Part shown: positions 50,349 to 58,661 of the stretch, one piece after another | Layout: the number at the start of each line of letters is the position of its first letter | Numbering within the stretch: the first letter of the stretch is position 1 | DNA from: Sporichthyaceae bacterium | Lineage (GTDB): Bacteria > Actinomycetota > Actinomycetes > Sporichthyales > Sporichthyaceae | Reading direction: 5' to 3' | Length of the DNA stretch: 64,000 bases | NCBI GenBank assembly: GCA_036269075.1 | Contig: DATASX010000016.1 | Location: forward strand, 1 to 64,000 | Made by a program: the position numbers and the translations under genes | The notes under the pieces: model-generated | Databases searched by the model: none | Told to the model about the DNA's origin: nothing | The model's input: only the letters and a program-made list of their open reading frames with translations

Positions 50349-51625
50349 CGGGCACCTGCTGACGCCGCGTCAGGAAGCCGCACGGTGGTGCCGCGCAACA
50401 GCGGACCGGCCAACAGGTAGCCGACGTCACCGAAGTCCTGCGGGTGGTCACCGACCAGTGAGGCGAGGATCTGACCCAGCACCAGTTTCTCGGCCACGCT
50501 GCCGACCGGGCCGATGCCGCCGTAGGTGACCCCGAGGGCGAGGTCGGCCGTCTTCGGGGCGGTCGTCGCCGCGCCGGAACAGTTCGGCCCGTTCAGGCCC
50601 GGGTACTTGGGGCAGTCGGCCGGCCCGTAGGCCGGCAACGGTGCGGAGCTGAGGAGCGCGTCCAGGCCGAACCGGCGGCCGTCGGTGACCGCCAGGCTGC
50701 CGAGGAACTTGCCGAGGTCGACGAAGCCGGTGGAGAACGCGTCCGGGTGGGCGCCCAGCGCGCCGAAGATCGCGCTGGTCTGGTGCGAGACCTGGATCAG
50801 GTTGTCCGCGTTGTTGTTCAGCAGGTCCTTGGCGTGCCCGGTCAGGCCGAGACCGCCGCCGAGCAGTTCGACGAACTGGGCCTCCCGGGAGATCAGCGTG
50901 CGCAGCAGCACCAGGGTGTCGTCGACCGAGCTGAACAGGGTCGGGGTCTGGGCAGCGAAGGTTTGCGCCAGCGAGGCGAACGCGGTCAGGTCGTGCTCGA
51001 GGGTCGGCAGTTCCGGCGCGAGCTGGCTCAGGTAGGTGTTGGACCGACCGATGACCGAGTTGATCTGATCGCCGCGGCCGTTCAACGCCTCGGCCAGCGC
51101 GCCCAACGCGGTGGCCAGCTTGGCCGGCTGCACCGCGGTGAGCACCCGGTACAGCTTCTGGAACACGTCGGACAGTTCGAGCGACTCCGCCGAGGTGTCC
51201 TCGGGGATCTGCACGCCGGAGTGGATGTGCGGCCCGGCGGCGGCCGGCGCGAGCAGTTCGACGAAGTCCTGACCGAACACGTTCGCGGGCAGGACCCGCG
51301 CGGTCACCCCGGCCGGTACCGAGGCGATGCGACCCGGGTCGATCAGCAGGTCTATGTCCGCCCCGGTCCGCCCGAGCACCCGGCGCACACCGGTGACCCG
51401 GCCGACGACCACCCCACGCAGCTTGACGTCCGACCCGGGCACCAGCGCGTCGCCGGCGTCATGTTGCACGGTGCGCACGCTCGCGCCGGAGGCGAAGGTT
51501 CCGGAGAACTCCGCGGCGACCAACGCGATCAGCCCGACGATGATGCCGAGCATCACCAGACCACGACCGGCCAGCGCACGGCGCGACGGCTCCCCGTAGG
51601 TCCGGACCCTTCTCGTCGCGCTCAT
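50345..51625 (-). CDS. mceA: MceA-type substrate-binding protein
   Basis: The 426-residue protein starts at ATG 51625, sharing ATGA with the yrbEB stop. After an Arg-rich start comes a membrane anchor (GLVMLGIIVGLIALVAAEFSG), the Mce domain (LVPGSDVKLRGVVVGRVTGVRRV, VLPANVFGQDFVELLAP) and a helical region (YLSQLAPELPTLEHDLTAFASL). The C-terminal part has the Pro/Gly/Cys-rich stretch DCPKYPGLNGPNCSG seen in MceA proteins. It is the first Mce subunit and should bind lipid or sterol substrate. The stop sits just after the palindrome CTGACG-CCG-CGTCAG (50359-50373). Confidence 0.92.
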   Translation of the reverse strand: MSATRRVRTYGEPSRRALAGRGLVMLGIIVGLIALVAAEFSGTFASGASVRTVQHDAGDALVPGSDVKLRGVVVGRVTGVRRVLGRTGADIDLLIDPGRIASVPAGVTARVLPANVFGQDFVELLAPAAAGPHIHSGVQIPEDTSAESLELSDVFQKLYRVLTAVQPAKLATALGALAEALNGRGDQINSVIGRSNTYLSQLAPELPTLEHDLTAFASLAQTFAAQTPTLFSSVDDTLVLLRTLISREAQFVELLGGGLGLTGHAKDLLNNNADNLIQVSHQTSAIFGALGAHPDAFSTGFVDLGKFLGSLAVTDGRRFGLDALLSSAPLPAYGPADCPKYPGLNGPNCSGAATTAPKTADLALGVTYGGIGPVGSVAEKLVLGQILASLVGDHPQDFGDVGYLLAGPLLRGTTVRLPDAASAGAR

Positions 51626-52494
51626 CCGCTGATCCGCACGCCGGGGTCGTAGCCCCAGAACGCCAACGTCATGAACATGTCGGTCACGATGATCACGATG
51701 ATGCTCGCCCGGATCGCGCGCCCGGTGGCCCGGCCGACACCCTCCGGACCGCCCGCGGCGGTGTAGCCGTAATAGCAGTGGATCAACGTGGTCAGCACGA
51801 TGAACACGGCGACCTTGATCGTCGACAGCACGATGTCGAACGGGTTCAGGAACGCCAGGAAGTAGTGCTCGTAGGTGCCCGAGGACTGCCCGAAGAAAGC
51901 CGTGACGACGAACTTCGTCGCGAAGTACGACCCGAACAGACCGACCACGTAGAGCGGGAGCATCGCCAGCGCCGCGGCCACCACGCGGGTGGCGACCAGG
52001 TACGGCATCGGCCGGACCGCCATCACCTCGAGCGCGTCGATCTCCTCCGAGATCCGCATGGCGCCGATCTGCGCGGTGTAGCGGCAACCCACCTGCGCGG
52101 CGAACGCGGTGCCCGCGATCAGCGGGGCGAACTCGCGGGTGTTGGCCAGCGCCGACACGAAACCCGCGAACGGTGCCAGGCCGATGATGTTCAGCCCGGT
52201 GAACCCGGCGATGCCGACCGAGGTGCCGACGAACGCCGACAGCAGCAGCATCACGCCCATGATCCCGCCGCCGACCAGCAGGGCCCGGCCCCAACTGATG
52301 TCGGACAGCAGGCGGCCGATCTCCTTGCGGTAGTGCCGCAGGGCCGCCGGGATCGCTGCGAATGCGACGAAGAAGAACGTGGCGACCTCGCCGAGCCGGA
52401 TCAGCCACGCGACGACGCCGGCCAGCACCGGGATCGGCCGCGGACCGCCGCCACTCCCGGCTGCCCGCCGTCCGCCGACCCCGACGCTGAGCAC
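51622..52494 (-). CDS. yrbEB: YrbEB-type permease of the Mce transporter (MlaE family)
   Basis: Using GTG 52494 the product is 290 residues with about five or six membrane spans. The MlaE-family features are clear: FAPLIAGTAFAAQVGCRYTAQIGAMRISEEIDALEVMAVRPMPYLVATRVVAA, containing the EExDAL coupling helix that contacts the ATPase. It pairs with YrbEA to form the inner-membrane permease. No ATPase (MceG/Mkl) gene is in the window; it is usually encoded elsewhere. It starts 3 bp after the yrbEA stop. Confidence 0.93.
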   Translation of the reverse strand: MLSVGVGGRRAAGSGGGPRPIPVLAGVVAWLIRLGEVATFFFVAFAAIPAALRHYRKEIGRLLSDISWGRALLVGGGIMGVMLLLSAFVGTSVGIAGFTGLNIIGLAPFAGFVSALANTREFAPLIAGTAFAAQVGCRYTAQIGAMRISEEIDALEVMAVRPMPYLVATRVVAAALAMLPLYVVGLFGSYFATKFVVTAFFGQSSGTYEHYFLAFLNPFDIVLSTIKVAVFIVLTTLIHCYYGYTAAGGPEGVGRATGRAIRASIIVIIVTDMFMTLAFWGYDPGVRISG

Positions 52495-52497
52495 GTC

Positions 52498-53334
52498 TCA
52501 GACGACCTTGGGCGGGGAGATCAGCAAGTACGCCTGGGTCAGCGCGATGTTGGTGCTGAACAGCAGCAGGAACGTGAACACCACCGACTGGTTGACCCCG
52601 TCGGCCACACCCTTCGGCCCGCCCTTCGCATGCAGGCCCTTGTGTGCGGCGACGATCGCGGTCAGGAAGCCGAAGATCGTGGCCTTGATCTCGGCGACGA
52701 TGAAGTCGCCGGCGGTCGCGAACGAGGTGAACGACGACAGGTAGGCACCGGCGGTGCCGTGCTGCACGTAGACGTTGAACAGGTAGCCGGCCAGCACACC
52801 GGTCATCGCGACCACCGCGCACAGCAGCGCGCCGACAATCATCAGCGCCGCCACCCGGGGCACCACGAGCCGACGCACCGGCGAGATGCCCATGACCCGC
52901 ATGGCGTCCATCTCCTCCCGGATGGTGCGCGCCCCGAGATCCGAGCAGATCGCCGACCCGGCGGCCCCGGCCAGCAGCAGCGCGGTGACGACGGGCGCAC
53001 CCTCCCGGATCACGCCCAGGCCGTTGACGGCGCCGACGAACGAGGTGGCCCCCACCTGGGCGGCCAGGCTGCCCACGTTGATGGCGACGATGACGCCGAA
53101 CGGGATCGCGACCAGCAGGGCCGGCAGCAGCGAGACACTGGTGACGAACCAGGCCTGGAGAATGAACTCGCCCCACGGGAATCGGCCGCGAGCCAGGTCC
53201 ACGACCAGGTCGCGGGCGACCTCACCGGACATGCTCGCCATCTGACCGACCGTCACCAGGGAGCGGTCGATCGGGCCGGGCAGGCGGAGCTGCGGCAGAC
53301 GGCGGGGCGTGTCGCCGACCGAGGTCTGCGCCAT
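52498..53334 (-). CDS. yrbEA: YrbEA-type permease of the Mce transporter (MlaE family)
   Basis: From ATG 53334, after GGAGGGCGAGGAC, it encodes 278 residues with about six membrane spans. APVVTALLLAGAAGSAICSDLGARTIREEMDAMRVMGISPVRRLVVPRV carries the conserved EExDAM coupling helix of MlaE-type permeases. It is the first gene of the operon yrbEA-yrbEB-mceA-F-mas on the minus strand, ending near 43997. The promoter should lie in the 238-bp gap shared with the divergent acyl-CoA synthetase. Confidence 0.93.
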   Translation of the reverse strand: MAQTSVGDTPRRLPQLRLPGPIDRSLVTVGQMASMSGEVARDLVVDLARGRFPWGEFILQAWFVTSVSLLPALLVAIPFGVIVAINVGSLAAQVGATSFVGAVNGLGVIREGAPVVTALLLAGAAGSAICSDLGARTIREEMDAMRVMGISPVRRLVVPRVAALMIVGALLCAVVAMTGVLAGYLFNVYVQHGTAGAYLSSFTSFATAGDFIVAEIKATIFGFLTAIVAAHKGLHAKGGPKGVADGVNQSVVFTFLLLFSTNIALTQAYLLISPPKVV

Positions 53335-53460
53335 GTCCTCGCCCTCCTGCGCCACCGTGCCGCGCGCCGGTCGGGCCCCGCGCTGGGCACACCCTAGCCC
53401 CGTCCGTGACCGACGCCACTGTGGCCGCCGGCAACGGCGTGGGACGCCGAGACGGGGTTC

Positions 53461-53560
53461 CGTATCGTGGGTCGAGCCCCTTGGTCCGCGACGGCGCGGG
53501 CCCCGGCCCGACGGGAGCGGTTGCCTTGGTCTGCGACGGCTGGATCGACCGGACGATACG
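53461..53560. promoter_or_regulatory. Inverted repeat with internal direct repeats upstream of the acyl-CoA synthetase
   Basis: CGTATCGT (53461-53468) and ACGATACG (53553-53560) pair exactly, and GTCGA (53471) pairs with TCGAC (53545). Inside, CCTTGGTCCGCGACGGC and CCTTGGTCTGCGACGGC repeat directly, about 45 bp apart. The structure ends 12 bp before the GTG start at 53573. It could form a structured leader or be a regulator-binding array for the divergent pair. Confidence 0.5.
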
Positions 53561-53572
53561 AGTCGGTCCGCC

Positions 53573-55276
53573 GTGCTGAGCCCGCGTTCGTTCCGGGGCC
53601 TGGCCGAGGAGGGTCTGCGGCTGGCCCGGGCGGTGCCGGCCGAGACGGTCCGCGGCATCGCATTGGTCGCGCACGACCCGCTGACCGCGCTGAGCACAGG
53701 CTTCGGGGTGCTGCGCAGCGGGGTCATCCCGCCGCTGCGGCCCGACCTGATCCTGCGTCAGTTGGACGCCGTGCGGCGCGAGGGTCCGACGCTGGCCGGG
53801 GCGGTCGCGGCCGCGGCCGCGCTCGATGCCGGTGGGGTCGCCGTGATCGACGACTCCGGGATGCGCACCTGGGCCGAGTTGGACCACGACGGGCGACGGT
53901 TGGCCGCCGCGTTCGCCGACCTCGACGTCGGCGCGGGCGACCGGGTCGGCCTGCTGTGCCGGAACTCCGCCGAGTTCGTCGAGTGCCTGCTGGCGCTGTC
54001 CCGGCTGGGCGCGGACGCCGTGCTGTTGAACACCGGCTCCGGACCGGAGCAGTTGGCCCGGATCGTGGCCGCGCAGCGGCTGCGGCTGATCATCGCCGAT
54101 GCCGAGTTCGCCCTGCCGAGCCTGCCCGCGGAGGTCCGGGTGGTGACCGCCTGGGCCGACGGGCACCGCAACGGGGTGCGCACCCTGATCCGGCAGACCC
54201 GCAGCGATCGCCAGGTGCGCCGCCCGACCAGCGTCGGGCGGATGATCGTCCTGACCTCCGGGACCACCGGCACGCCGAAGGGCGCGGCCCGTCCGGAACC
54301 GTCGACCACGGCGGCGCTGCTGGCCGTGGCCGGGTTGCTCGGCTGCATCCCGTTGCGGGCCACCACGCCGACCGCGATCCCGGCGCCGCTGTTTCACGCC
54401 TGGGGCCTGGGTGCGCTGCAACTGGCGCTGACCGCGCGCTGCCCGGTGGTGCTCAGCCGCCACTTCGACCCCGCCCGGCTGGCCGGGCTGATGTCCCAGC
54501 ACCGGGTGGAGCAGTTGTTCTGCGTCCCGGTGATGCTGAACCGACTGCTCGCACTGCCCGACCACCAGGTCGCCGCGGCCGACCTGTCCGCACTGCGGTT
54601 GATCGTCACCAGCGGGTCGGCACTGTCACCGGCCAGCGTGCGCGCGACCGCGGCCCGCTTCGGGCCGGTGCTGCACAACCTCTACGGCTCGACCGAGGTG
54701 TCCTGGGTGAGCGTGGCCGGGCCCGGCGACCTGGCCCAGGACCCCGGGTCGGCCGGGCGGCCGCCGCTGGGCACGCGGCTGACCGTCCTGGACCCGGACG
54801 GCCTGCCCTGCCCGATCGGGGTCAGCGGGCGGATCTTCGTGGGCAACTCGATGTTGTTCGACGGCTATACCGACGCTGCCGGCGTGGCCACCAACGCGGA
54901 CGGCCTGATGCCGACCGGCGACTTCGGGCACGTGGACCTCCGCGGCCGCCTGCACGTCGACGGCCGGGAGGACGACCTCGTGGTCTGCGGCGGGGAGAAC
55001 GTGTTCTGCGGCGAGGTCACCGACGTGCTGTCCGACGTCGCGGGCATCACCGACGTGGCGGTGGTCGGGGTGCCCGACGCCGACCTCGGCCAGCGCCTGG
55101 CGGCGTTCGTGGTCACCGCCGCGGGTTCGACGCTGACCGCGGAGGACATCCGGGCGATCGTGCGCGAGCGCCTGGCCCGCCACGCGGTCCCCCGCGACGT
55201 GACCTTCCTCGACGAGCTGCCGCGCAACGCCGCCGGCAAGGTCCTGGCCCGGGTACTGCGCCAGGACCGCGACTGA
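53573..55276 (+). CDS. AMP-dependent acyl-CoA synthetase (FadD-type)
   Basis: The chosen start GTG 53573 gives 567 residues; there is no strong ribosome site, and the frame is open further upstream, so the start is uncertain. The ANL-family motifs are intact: the P-loop LTSGTTGTPKGAAR, the adenine-binding YGSTE followed by VSWVS, GDFGHVDLRGRLHVDGREDD and the C-terminal lysine in LPRNAAGKVLARVL. It activates a fatty or sterol-derived carboxylate to its CoA thioester through an acyl-AMP. Divergent from the mce operon, it probably acts on imported lipid. Confidence 0.9.
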   Translation: MLSPRSFRGLAEEGLRLARAVPAETVRGIALVAHDPLTALSTGFGVLRSGVIPPLRPDLILRQLDAVRREGPTLAGAVAAAAALDAGGVAVIDDSGMRTWAELDHDGRRLAAAFADLDVGAGDRVGLLCRNSAEFVECLLALSRLGADAVLLNTGSGPEQLARIVAAQRLRLIIADAEFALPSLPAEVRVVTAWADGHRNGVRTLIRQTRSDRQVRRPTSVGRMIVLTSGTTGTPKGAARPEPSTTAALLAVAGLLGCIPLRATTPTAIPAPLFHAWGLGALQLALTARCPVVLSRHFDPARLAGLMSQHRVEQLFCVPVMLNRLLALPDHQVAAADLSALRLIVTSGSALSPASVRATAARFGPVLHNLYGSTEVSWVSVAGPGDLAQDPGSAGRPPLGTRLTVLDPDGLPCPIGVSGRIFVGNSMLFDGYTDAAGVATNADGLMPTGDFGHVDLRGRLHVDGREDDLVVCGGENVFCGEVTDVLSDVAGITDVAVVGVPDADLGQRLAAFVVTAAGSTLTAEDIRAIVRERLARHAVPRDVTFLDELPRNAAGKVLARVLRQDRD

Positions 55277-55281
55277 CCGGA

Positions 55282-55298
55282 CCTGACGGGGCGTCAGG
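55282..55298. terminator. Palindrome CCTGACG-GGG-CGTCAGG
   Basis: A perfect 7-bp stem with a 3-base loop between the acyl-CoA synthetase stop and the next ATG, which follows 1 bp later. Being so close to the start it may control translation of the next gene instead of ending transcription. It belongs to the same small palindrome family as 27524, 50359 and 62862. Confidence 0.45.
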
Positions 55299-55299
55299 A

Positions 55300-56865
55300 A
55301 TGACCGGGACCGCATCGCCGACCGCCGCCGACGTGGTGGTCGTCGGCGGCGGGCACAACGGGTTGGTCGCCGCGACGCTGCTGGTCCGCTCCGGCTTGTC
55401 GGTGATCGTCGCCGAGGCCGCCGAGGTGTTCGGCGGCGCCGCCCGCACCGAGCACCCGTTCGCCTCCGCCCCGCGGCTGAGGCAGTCCACCGGCGCGTAC
55501 CTGCTCGGGCTGATGCCCCCGGAGCTGATCCGGCTGCTCGAACTCGACCTGCCCACCCTGCGCCGCGACCCGCACTACGCCCTGCCCGCCGCGGTCGGCT
55601 CCGGGCTGCCGTCGCTGCTGCTCGGCGCCGACGGGGCCGCCAACCGGCAGGCGCTGCAGGCCGCCTTCTCCCCCGCCGATGCCCGGGCCGACGACGCGCT
55701 CGGCGCGGAGTTGGCCGCCTTCCGCGAGGACCTGGCACCGGCCTGGCTCACCGAACCGGAGTCGGTGGAGGCCACCGCGGAACGCTGGATCCGGCCGGGG
55801 TTGCGGGAGAAGTTCGTCGCGTTGTGCCGCGGCTCGGTGGTCGAGTACCTGGATCGGTTCGGCTTCGTCGGCCAACGGCTGCCGGCCATGTACGCGGTGA
55901 CCGACGGGATCTCCGGGCTGACCGCCGGTCCCGACGACCCGGGCACCGGCCACAACTTCCTGGCGCACAACATGTGCCGGCTGCCCGCCGCCGGCGGGAC
56001 CTGGATGATCGTGGCCGGCGGGATGGGCACGGTGGCAGCGCGGCTGGCCGACGCGGCGCGACTGGCCGGTGCCGACCTGCGGCGCGGCAGCGCGGTCACC
56101 CGCATCGGCACCACCGGCGGCGTGGTCGACGGGGTCGAGACCGCGACCGGGCAGAGCATCCGGGCCCGCGTCGTGCTGGTGGCCTGCGACCCGTTCCGGC
56201 TGCCGGGGCTGGTCGGCGCGGACGTGCTGCCCATCGATCTGATCCAACGTCTGGATCGGCTCTACCGGCCGGGCGTGACGATGAAGGTGAACCTCGCGCT
56301 GGCCCGGCCACCGCGCTTCCCCGGTCTCGGCGGGCGTTCTTCCGGGGGCGCGACCGTGCACCTGCTGCCCGGCGAGGATCGGCCGCTGGATGCCGTGCGC
56401 GAGATGTGGCGGCAGGTCCAGGCCGGCGTGCTGCCGGAGTTCCCCACGATCGAGTGGTATCTGCACACTACCGTCGACCCGAGCCTGACCGAGCCGGACG
56501 GCCCGCACTCATCGGCGCTGTTCGTGCAGTCGGTGCCGCACGTCCCGGCCGGATCCACCTGGGCGGCGGAGGTCGACGGTTACGTGGCCCGACTGCTGGC
56601 CGTCTGCGACCGGTTCGCGCCGGGCACGACCGCATCGGTGATAGACGTGCACGCGCTGCCGCCGCCGCGCATCGCCGAGCACTTCGGGATCACCGGCGGG
56701 CACATCCACCACGTCGACAACACGTTCGCGTTCGACGCCCGGATGCCCTACGCGACCGGGGTCCCGGGCCTCTACGCGGGATCGGCGGGCTGCCACCCGG
56801 CCGGCTCCGTGATCGGGGCCGCGGGGCACAACGCGGCCGCCCGAATTCTGCGCGATCTGCGTTGA
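55300..56865 (+). CDS. FAD-dependent oxidoreductase (phytoene desaturase-like)
   Basis: The 521-residue protein begins with the FAD-binding Rossmann motif VVVVGGGHNGLVAATLLVRSG at about residues 12-32, followed by GGAARTEHPF. The C-terminal FAD box is GVPGLYAGSAGCHPAGSVIGAAGHNAA. This is the architecture of the phytoene desaturase/CrtI-type amine oxidase-like superfamily. Substrates range from carotenoids to other isoprenoids, and no carotenoid genes are nearby, so the substrate is open. It lies 23 bp after the acyl-CoA synthetase and is probably co-transcribed. Confidence 0.85.
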   Translation: MTGTASPTAADVVVVGGGHNGLVAATLLVRSGLSVIVAEAAEVFGGAARTEHPFASAPRLRQSTGAYLLGLMPPELIRLLELDLPTLRRDPHYALPAAVGSGLPSLLLGADGAANRQALQAAFSPADARADDALGAELAAFREDLAPAWLTEPESVEATAERWIRPGLREKFVALCRGSVVEYLDRFGFVGQRLPAMYAVTDGISGLTAGPDDPGTGHNFLAHNMCRLPAAGGTWMIVAGGMGTVAARLADAARLAGADLRRGSAVTRIGTTGGVVDGVETATGQSIRARVVLVACDPFRLPGLVGADVLPIDLIQRLDRLYRPGVTMKVNLALARPPRFPGLGGRSSGGATVHLLPGEDRPLDAVREMWRQVQAGVLPEFPTIEWYLHTTVDPSLTEPDGPHSSALFVQSVPHVPAGSTWAAEVDGYVARLLAVCDRFAPGTTASVIDVHALPPPRIAEHFGITGGHIHHVDNTFAFDARMPYATGVPGLYAGSAGCHPAGSVIGAAGHNAAARILRDLR

Positions 56866-56891
56866 CGGCCGCTCCACATCGCTGGGACCGC

Positions 56892-56931
56892 CGTGACGCC
56901 CGGAACGGCGCGTTGCGTCCCGGGCGTCACG
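56892..56931. terminator. Bidirectional terminator hairpin
   Basis: CGTGACGCCCGG and CCGGGCGTCACG form a perfect 12-bp stem around a 16-base loop. It lies between the ends of the FAD oxidoreductase (+) and the small membrane gene (-). Confidence 0.75.
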
Positions 56932-56955
56932 TAGTTGTTCAGCAGTCGACGGCTC

Positions 56956-57192
56956 CTAGTGCTTCACGACGATCATCTTGAGTCCGTAGAGCAGGACCAA
57001 CGCGACGGACCCCAGGCACAGGTAGCCCATGAACTGCCCGAGTCTCGGGTCCACCATGCGGCTCCTCGGGTCGGCGTCCTTGGCAGCCAGTCCGACCAAC
57101 CCGCCCGCGACCAGCACGACCACCGTGACCGCGACGCCCATCGTGACCAGGGCGACCTCGCCCAGCGGGCCCCACTTGATGTCGACCTTCAT
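56956..57192 (-). CDS. Small two-span membrane protein next to the phosphate transporter
   Basis: The 78-residue product has two hydrophobic segments (GEVALVTMGVAVTVVVLVAGGLVGLAA and GYLCLGSVALVLLYGLKMIVV) joined by a polar loop DADPRSRMVDPRLG. The start ATG 57192 follows GGAGGAGTCGAG. It is 31 bp after pit and on the same strand, an arrangement often seen in actinobacteria, so it may assist or regulate the transporter. I recognise no characterised family. Confidence 0.75.
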   Translation of the reverse strand: MKVDIKWGPLGEVALVTMGVAVTVVVLVAGGLVGLAAKDADPRSRMVDPRLGQFMGYLCLGSVALVLLYGLKMIVVKH

Positions 57193-57223
57193 CTCGACTC
57201 CTCCGTACCAGGTCCGGTCGCGG

Positions 57224-58369
57224 TCACGCCGCGCTCATCGCCAGGTCGCCGACGCGCGTCGGGGTGGTGTCCTCGACGTCGTTGACGTTGTGCGCGCCGA
57301 CCGGGTTACGCCGCGAGGCGACGAAGATGGCGAACGCGATCCCGGCGCCGACCAGGCCGACGATGATCGTCCCGACCTGTCCCCGCTCGGCGACGCCACC
57401 GGCCACCGCTCCCACGCAGGCAGCAGCGGGCAGGGTCAGCGCCCACGCGGTGACCATCTGGCGGGCGACGCCCCACTTGACCGAGGCCAGTCGCTTGCCG
57501 GCGCCGGCGCCGAAGATGGCCCCGGTGCACACGTGGGTGGTCGACAGCGCGAAGCCCAGGTGTGCCGAGGTCAGGATGGCCACCGCGCTGGAGGTCTCGG
57601 CGGCGAAGCCCTGCGGGCTTTCGATGTCGCTGATCTTCTTGCCCATAGTCTGGATGATCTTCCAGCCGCCCAGGCAGGTGCCCAGCGCGATACCCAGACC
57701 ACAAGCAGCGATCACCCACAGCGGCGGGTTCGAGCCCTTGGGCAGGATCCCCGCGGTGATCATCGTGAGCGTGATGATGCCCATCGTCTTCTGACCGTCG
57801 TTGCTGCCGTGGGCGAGTGCCACCGTCGAGGCCGAGGCCACCTGGGCCCAGCGGAAGCCCCGGCGCATCGGCTCGTGCGGCGAGGTCGCGGTGATCCGGT
57901 AGGCCAGGAACGTCGCCGTCAGGGCGACCACGCCGGCGATGATCGGGGACAGCACGGCGGGCAGCAGGATCTTGCTGATCACGGTGCCGAAGTTGATGGC
58001 ACCGGAGCCGGCCGCGACCCAGGTCGCCCCGATCAGGCCACCGAACAGTGCGTGCGAGGAACTGGACGGCAGGCCGACCAGCCACGTCCCGAGGTTCCAC
58101 AGGATGGCCCCGATGAGGCCTCCGAAGATCACCGTTGGAGTGACCTTCGATTCCTGGACCAGGCCACTGGAGATGGTCTTGGCCACCTCGACGGACAGGA
58201 ACGCACCGACCAGATTGAACACGCCGGCGACGACGACGGCGACGCGCGGCTTGAGCGCACCGGTCGCGATGGCGGTGGCCATCGCGTTGGCGGTGTCGTG
58301 AAAGCCGTTGGTGAAGTCGAACGCGAGCGCAGTCAGGATGACGGCAATCACGATGACCGAGTAACCCAT
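57224..58369 (-). CDS. pit: PiT-family low-affinity inorganic phosphate transporter
   Basis: The 381-residue protein has ten or so membrane spans and both copies of the PHO4 signature: ALAFDFTNGFHDTANAMAT near the N-terminus and ASTVALAHGSNDGQKTMGI in the middle. These bind phosphate with a divalent metal and couple uptake to protons. The start ATG 58369 follows GGAGGATTCG. A PHO-box-like direct repeat lies 51-72 bp upstream (58420-58441), so phosphate control by PhoP is likely. Confidence 0.94.
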   Translation of the reverse strand: MGYSVIVIAVILTALAFDFTNGFHDTANAMATAIATGALKPRVAVVVAGVFNLVGAFLSVEVAKTISSGLVQESKVTPTVIFGGLIGAILWNLGTWLVGLPSSSSHALFGGLIGATWVAAGSGAINFGTVISKILLPAVLSPIIAGVVALTATFLAYRITATSPHEPMRRGFRWAQVASASTVALAHGSNDGQKTMGIITLTMITAGILPKGSNPPLWVIAACGLGIALGTCLGGWKIIQTMGKKISDIESPQGFAAETSSAVAILTSAHLGFALSTTHVCTGAIFGAGAGKRLASVKWGVARQMVTAWALTLPAAACVGAVAGGVAERGQVGTIIVGLVGAGIAFAIFVASRRNPVGAHNVNDVEDTTPTRVGDLAMSAA

Positions 58370-58419
58370 CGAATCCTCCGGCGGGTTTCGAAGATCGAGG
58401 CAGGCGCGACGTTAGGGGT

Positions 58420-58441
58420 ACCTCACAAACGCCGGATGAAC
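58420..58441 (-). promoter_or_regulatory. Putative PHO box upstream of pit
   Basis: Read on the minus strand, two adjacent 11-base units GTTCATCCGGC and GTTTGTGAGGT resemble the PhoP direct-repeat unit GTTCACC-N4 of actinomycetes. The first unit is close to consensus, the second weaker. Position and target gene fit phosphate regulation. Confidence 0.55.
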
Positions 58442-58661
58442 GGTGCGCGTCCGCTGGGGTACAAGGCTCACGACGGGTTCCGCGGGCCATGCGAAGGCGG
58501 CCGGCACCGGTGTTACCGGAAAGAAACCGGAAACCGGCCGAACCGGTTCACAAGCCGGGTGCCGGCAAGCCCATTCGCCGCGGCGGGCGACTACCCTTTG
58601 AGCTGGGGATTGCAGGCACCCCGACAGCATCGCCACGGGCGGGAAGAGGTCGAGTCAGGTC

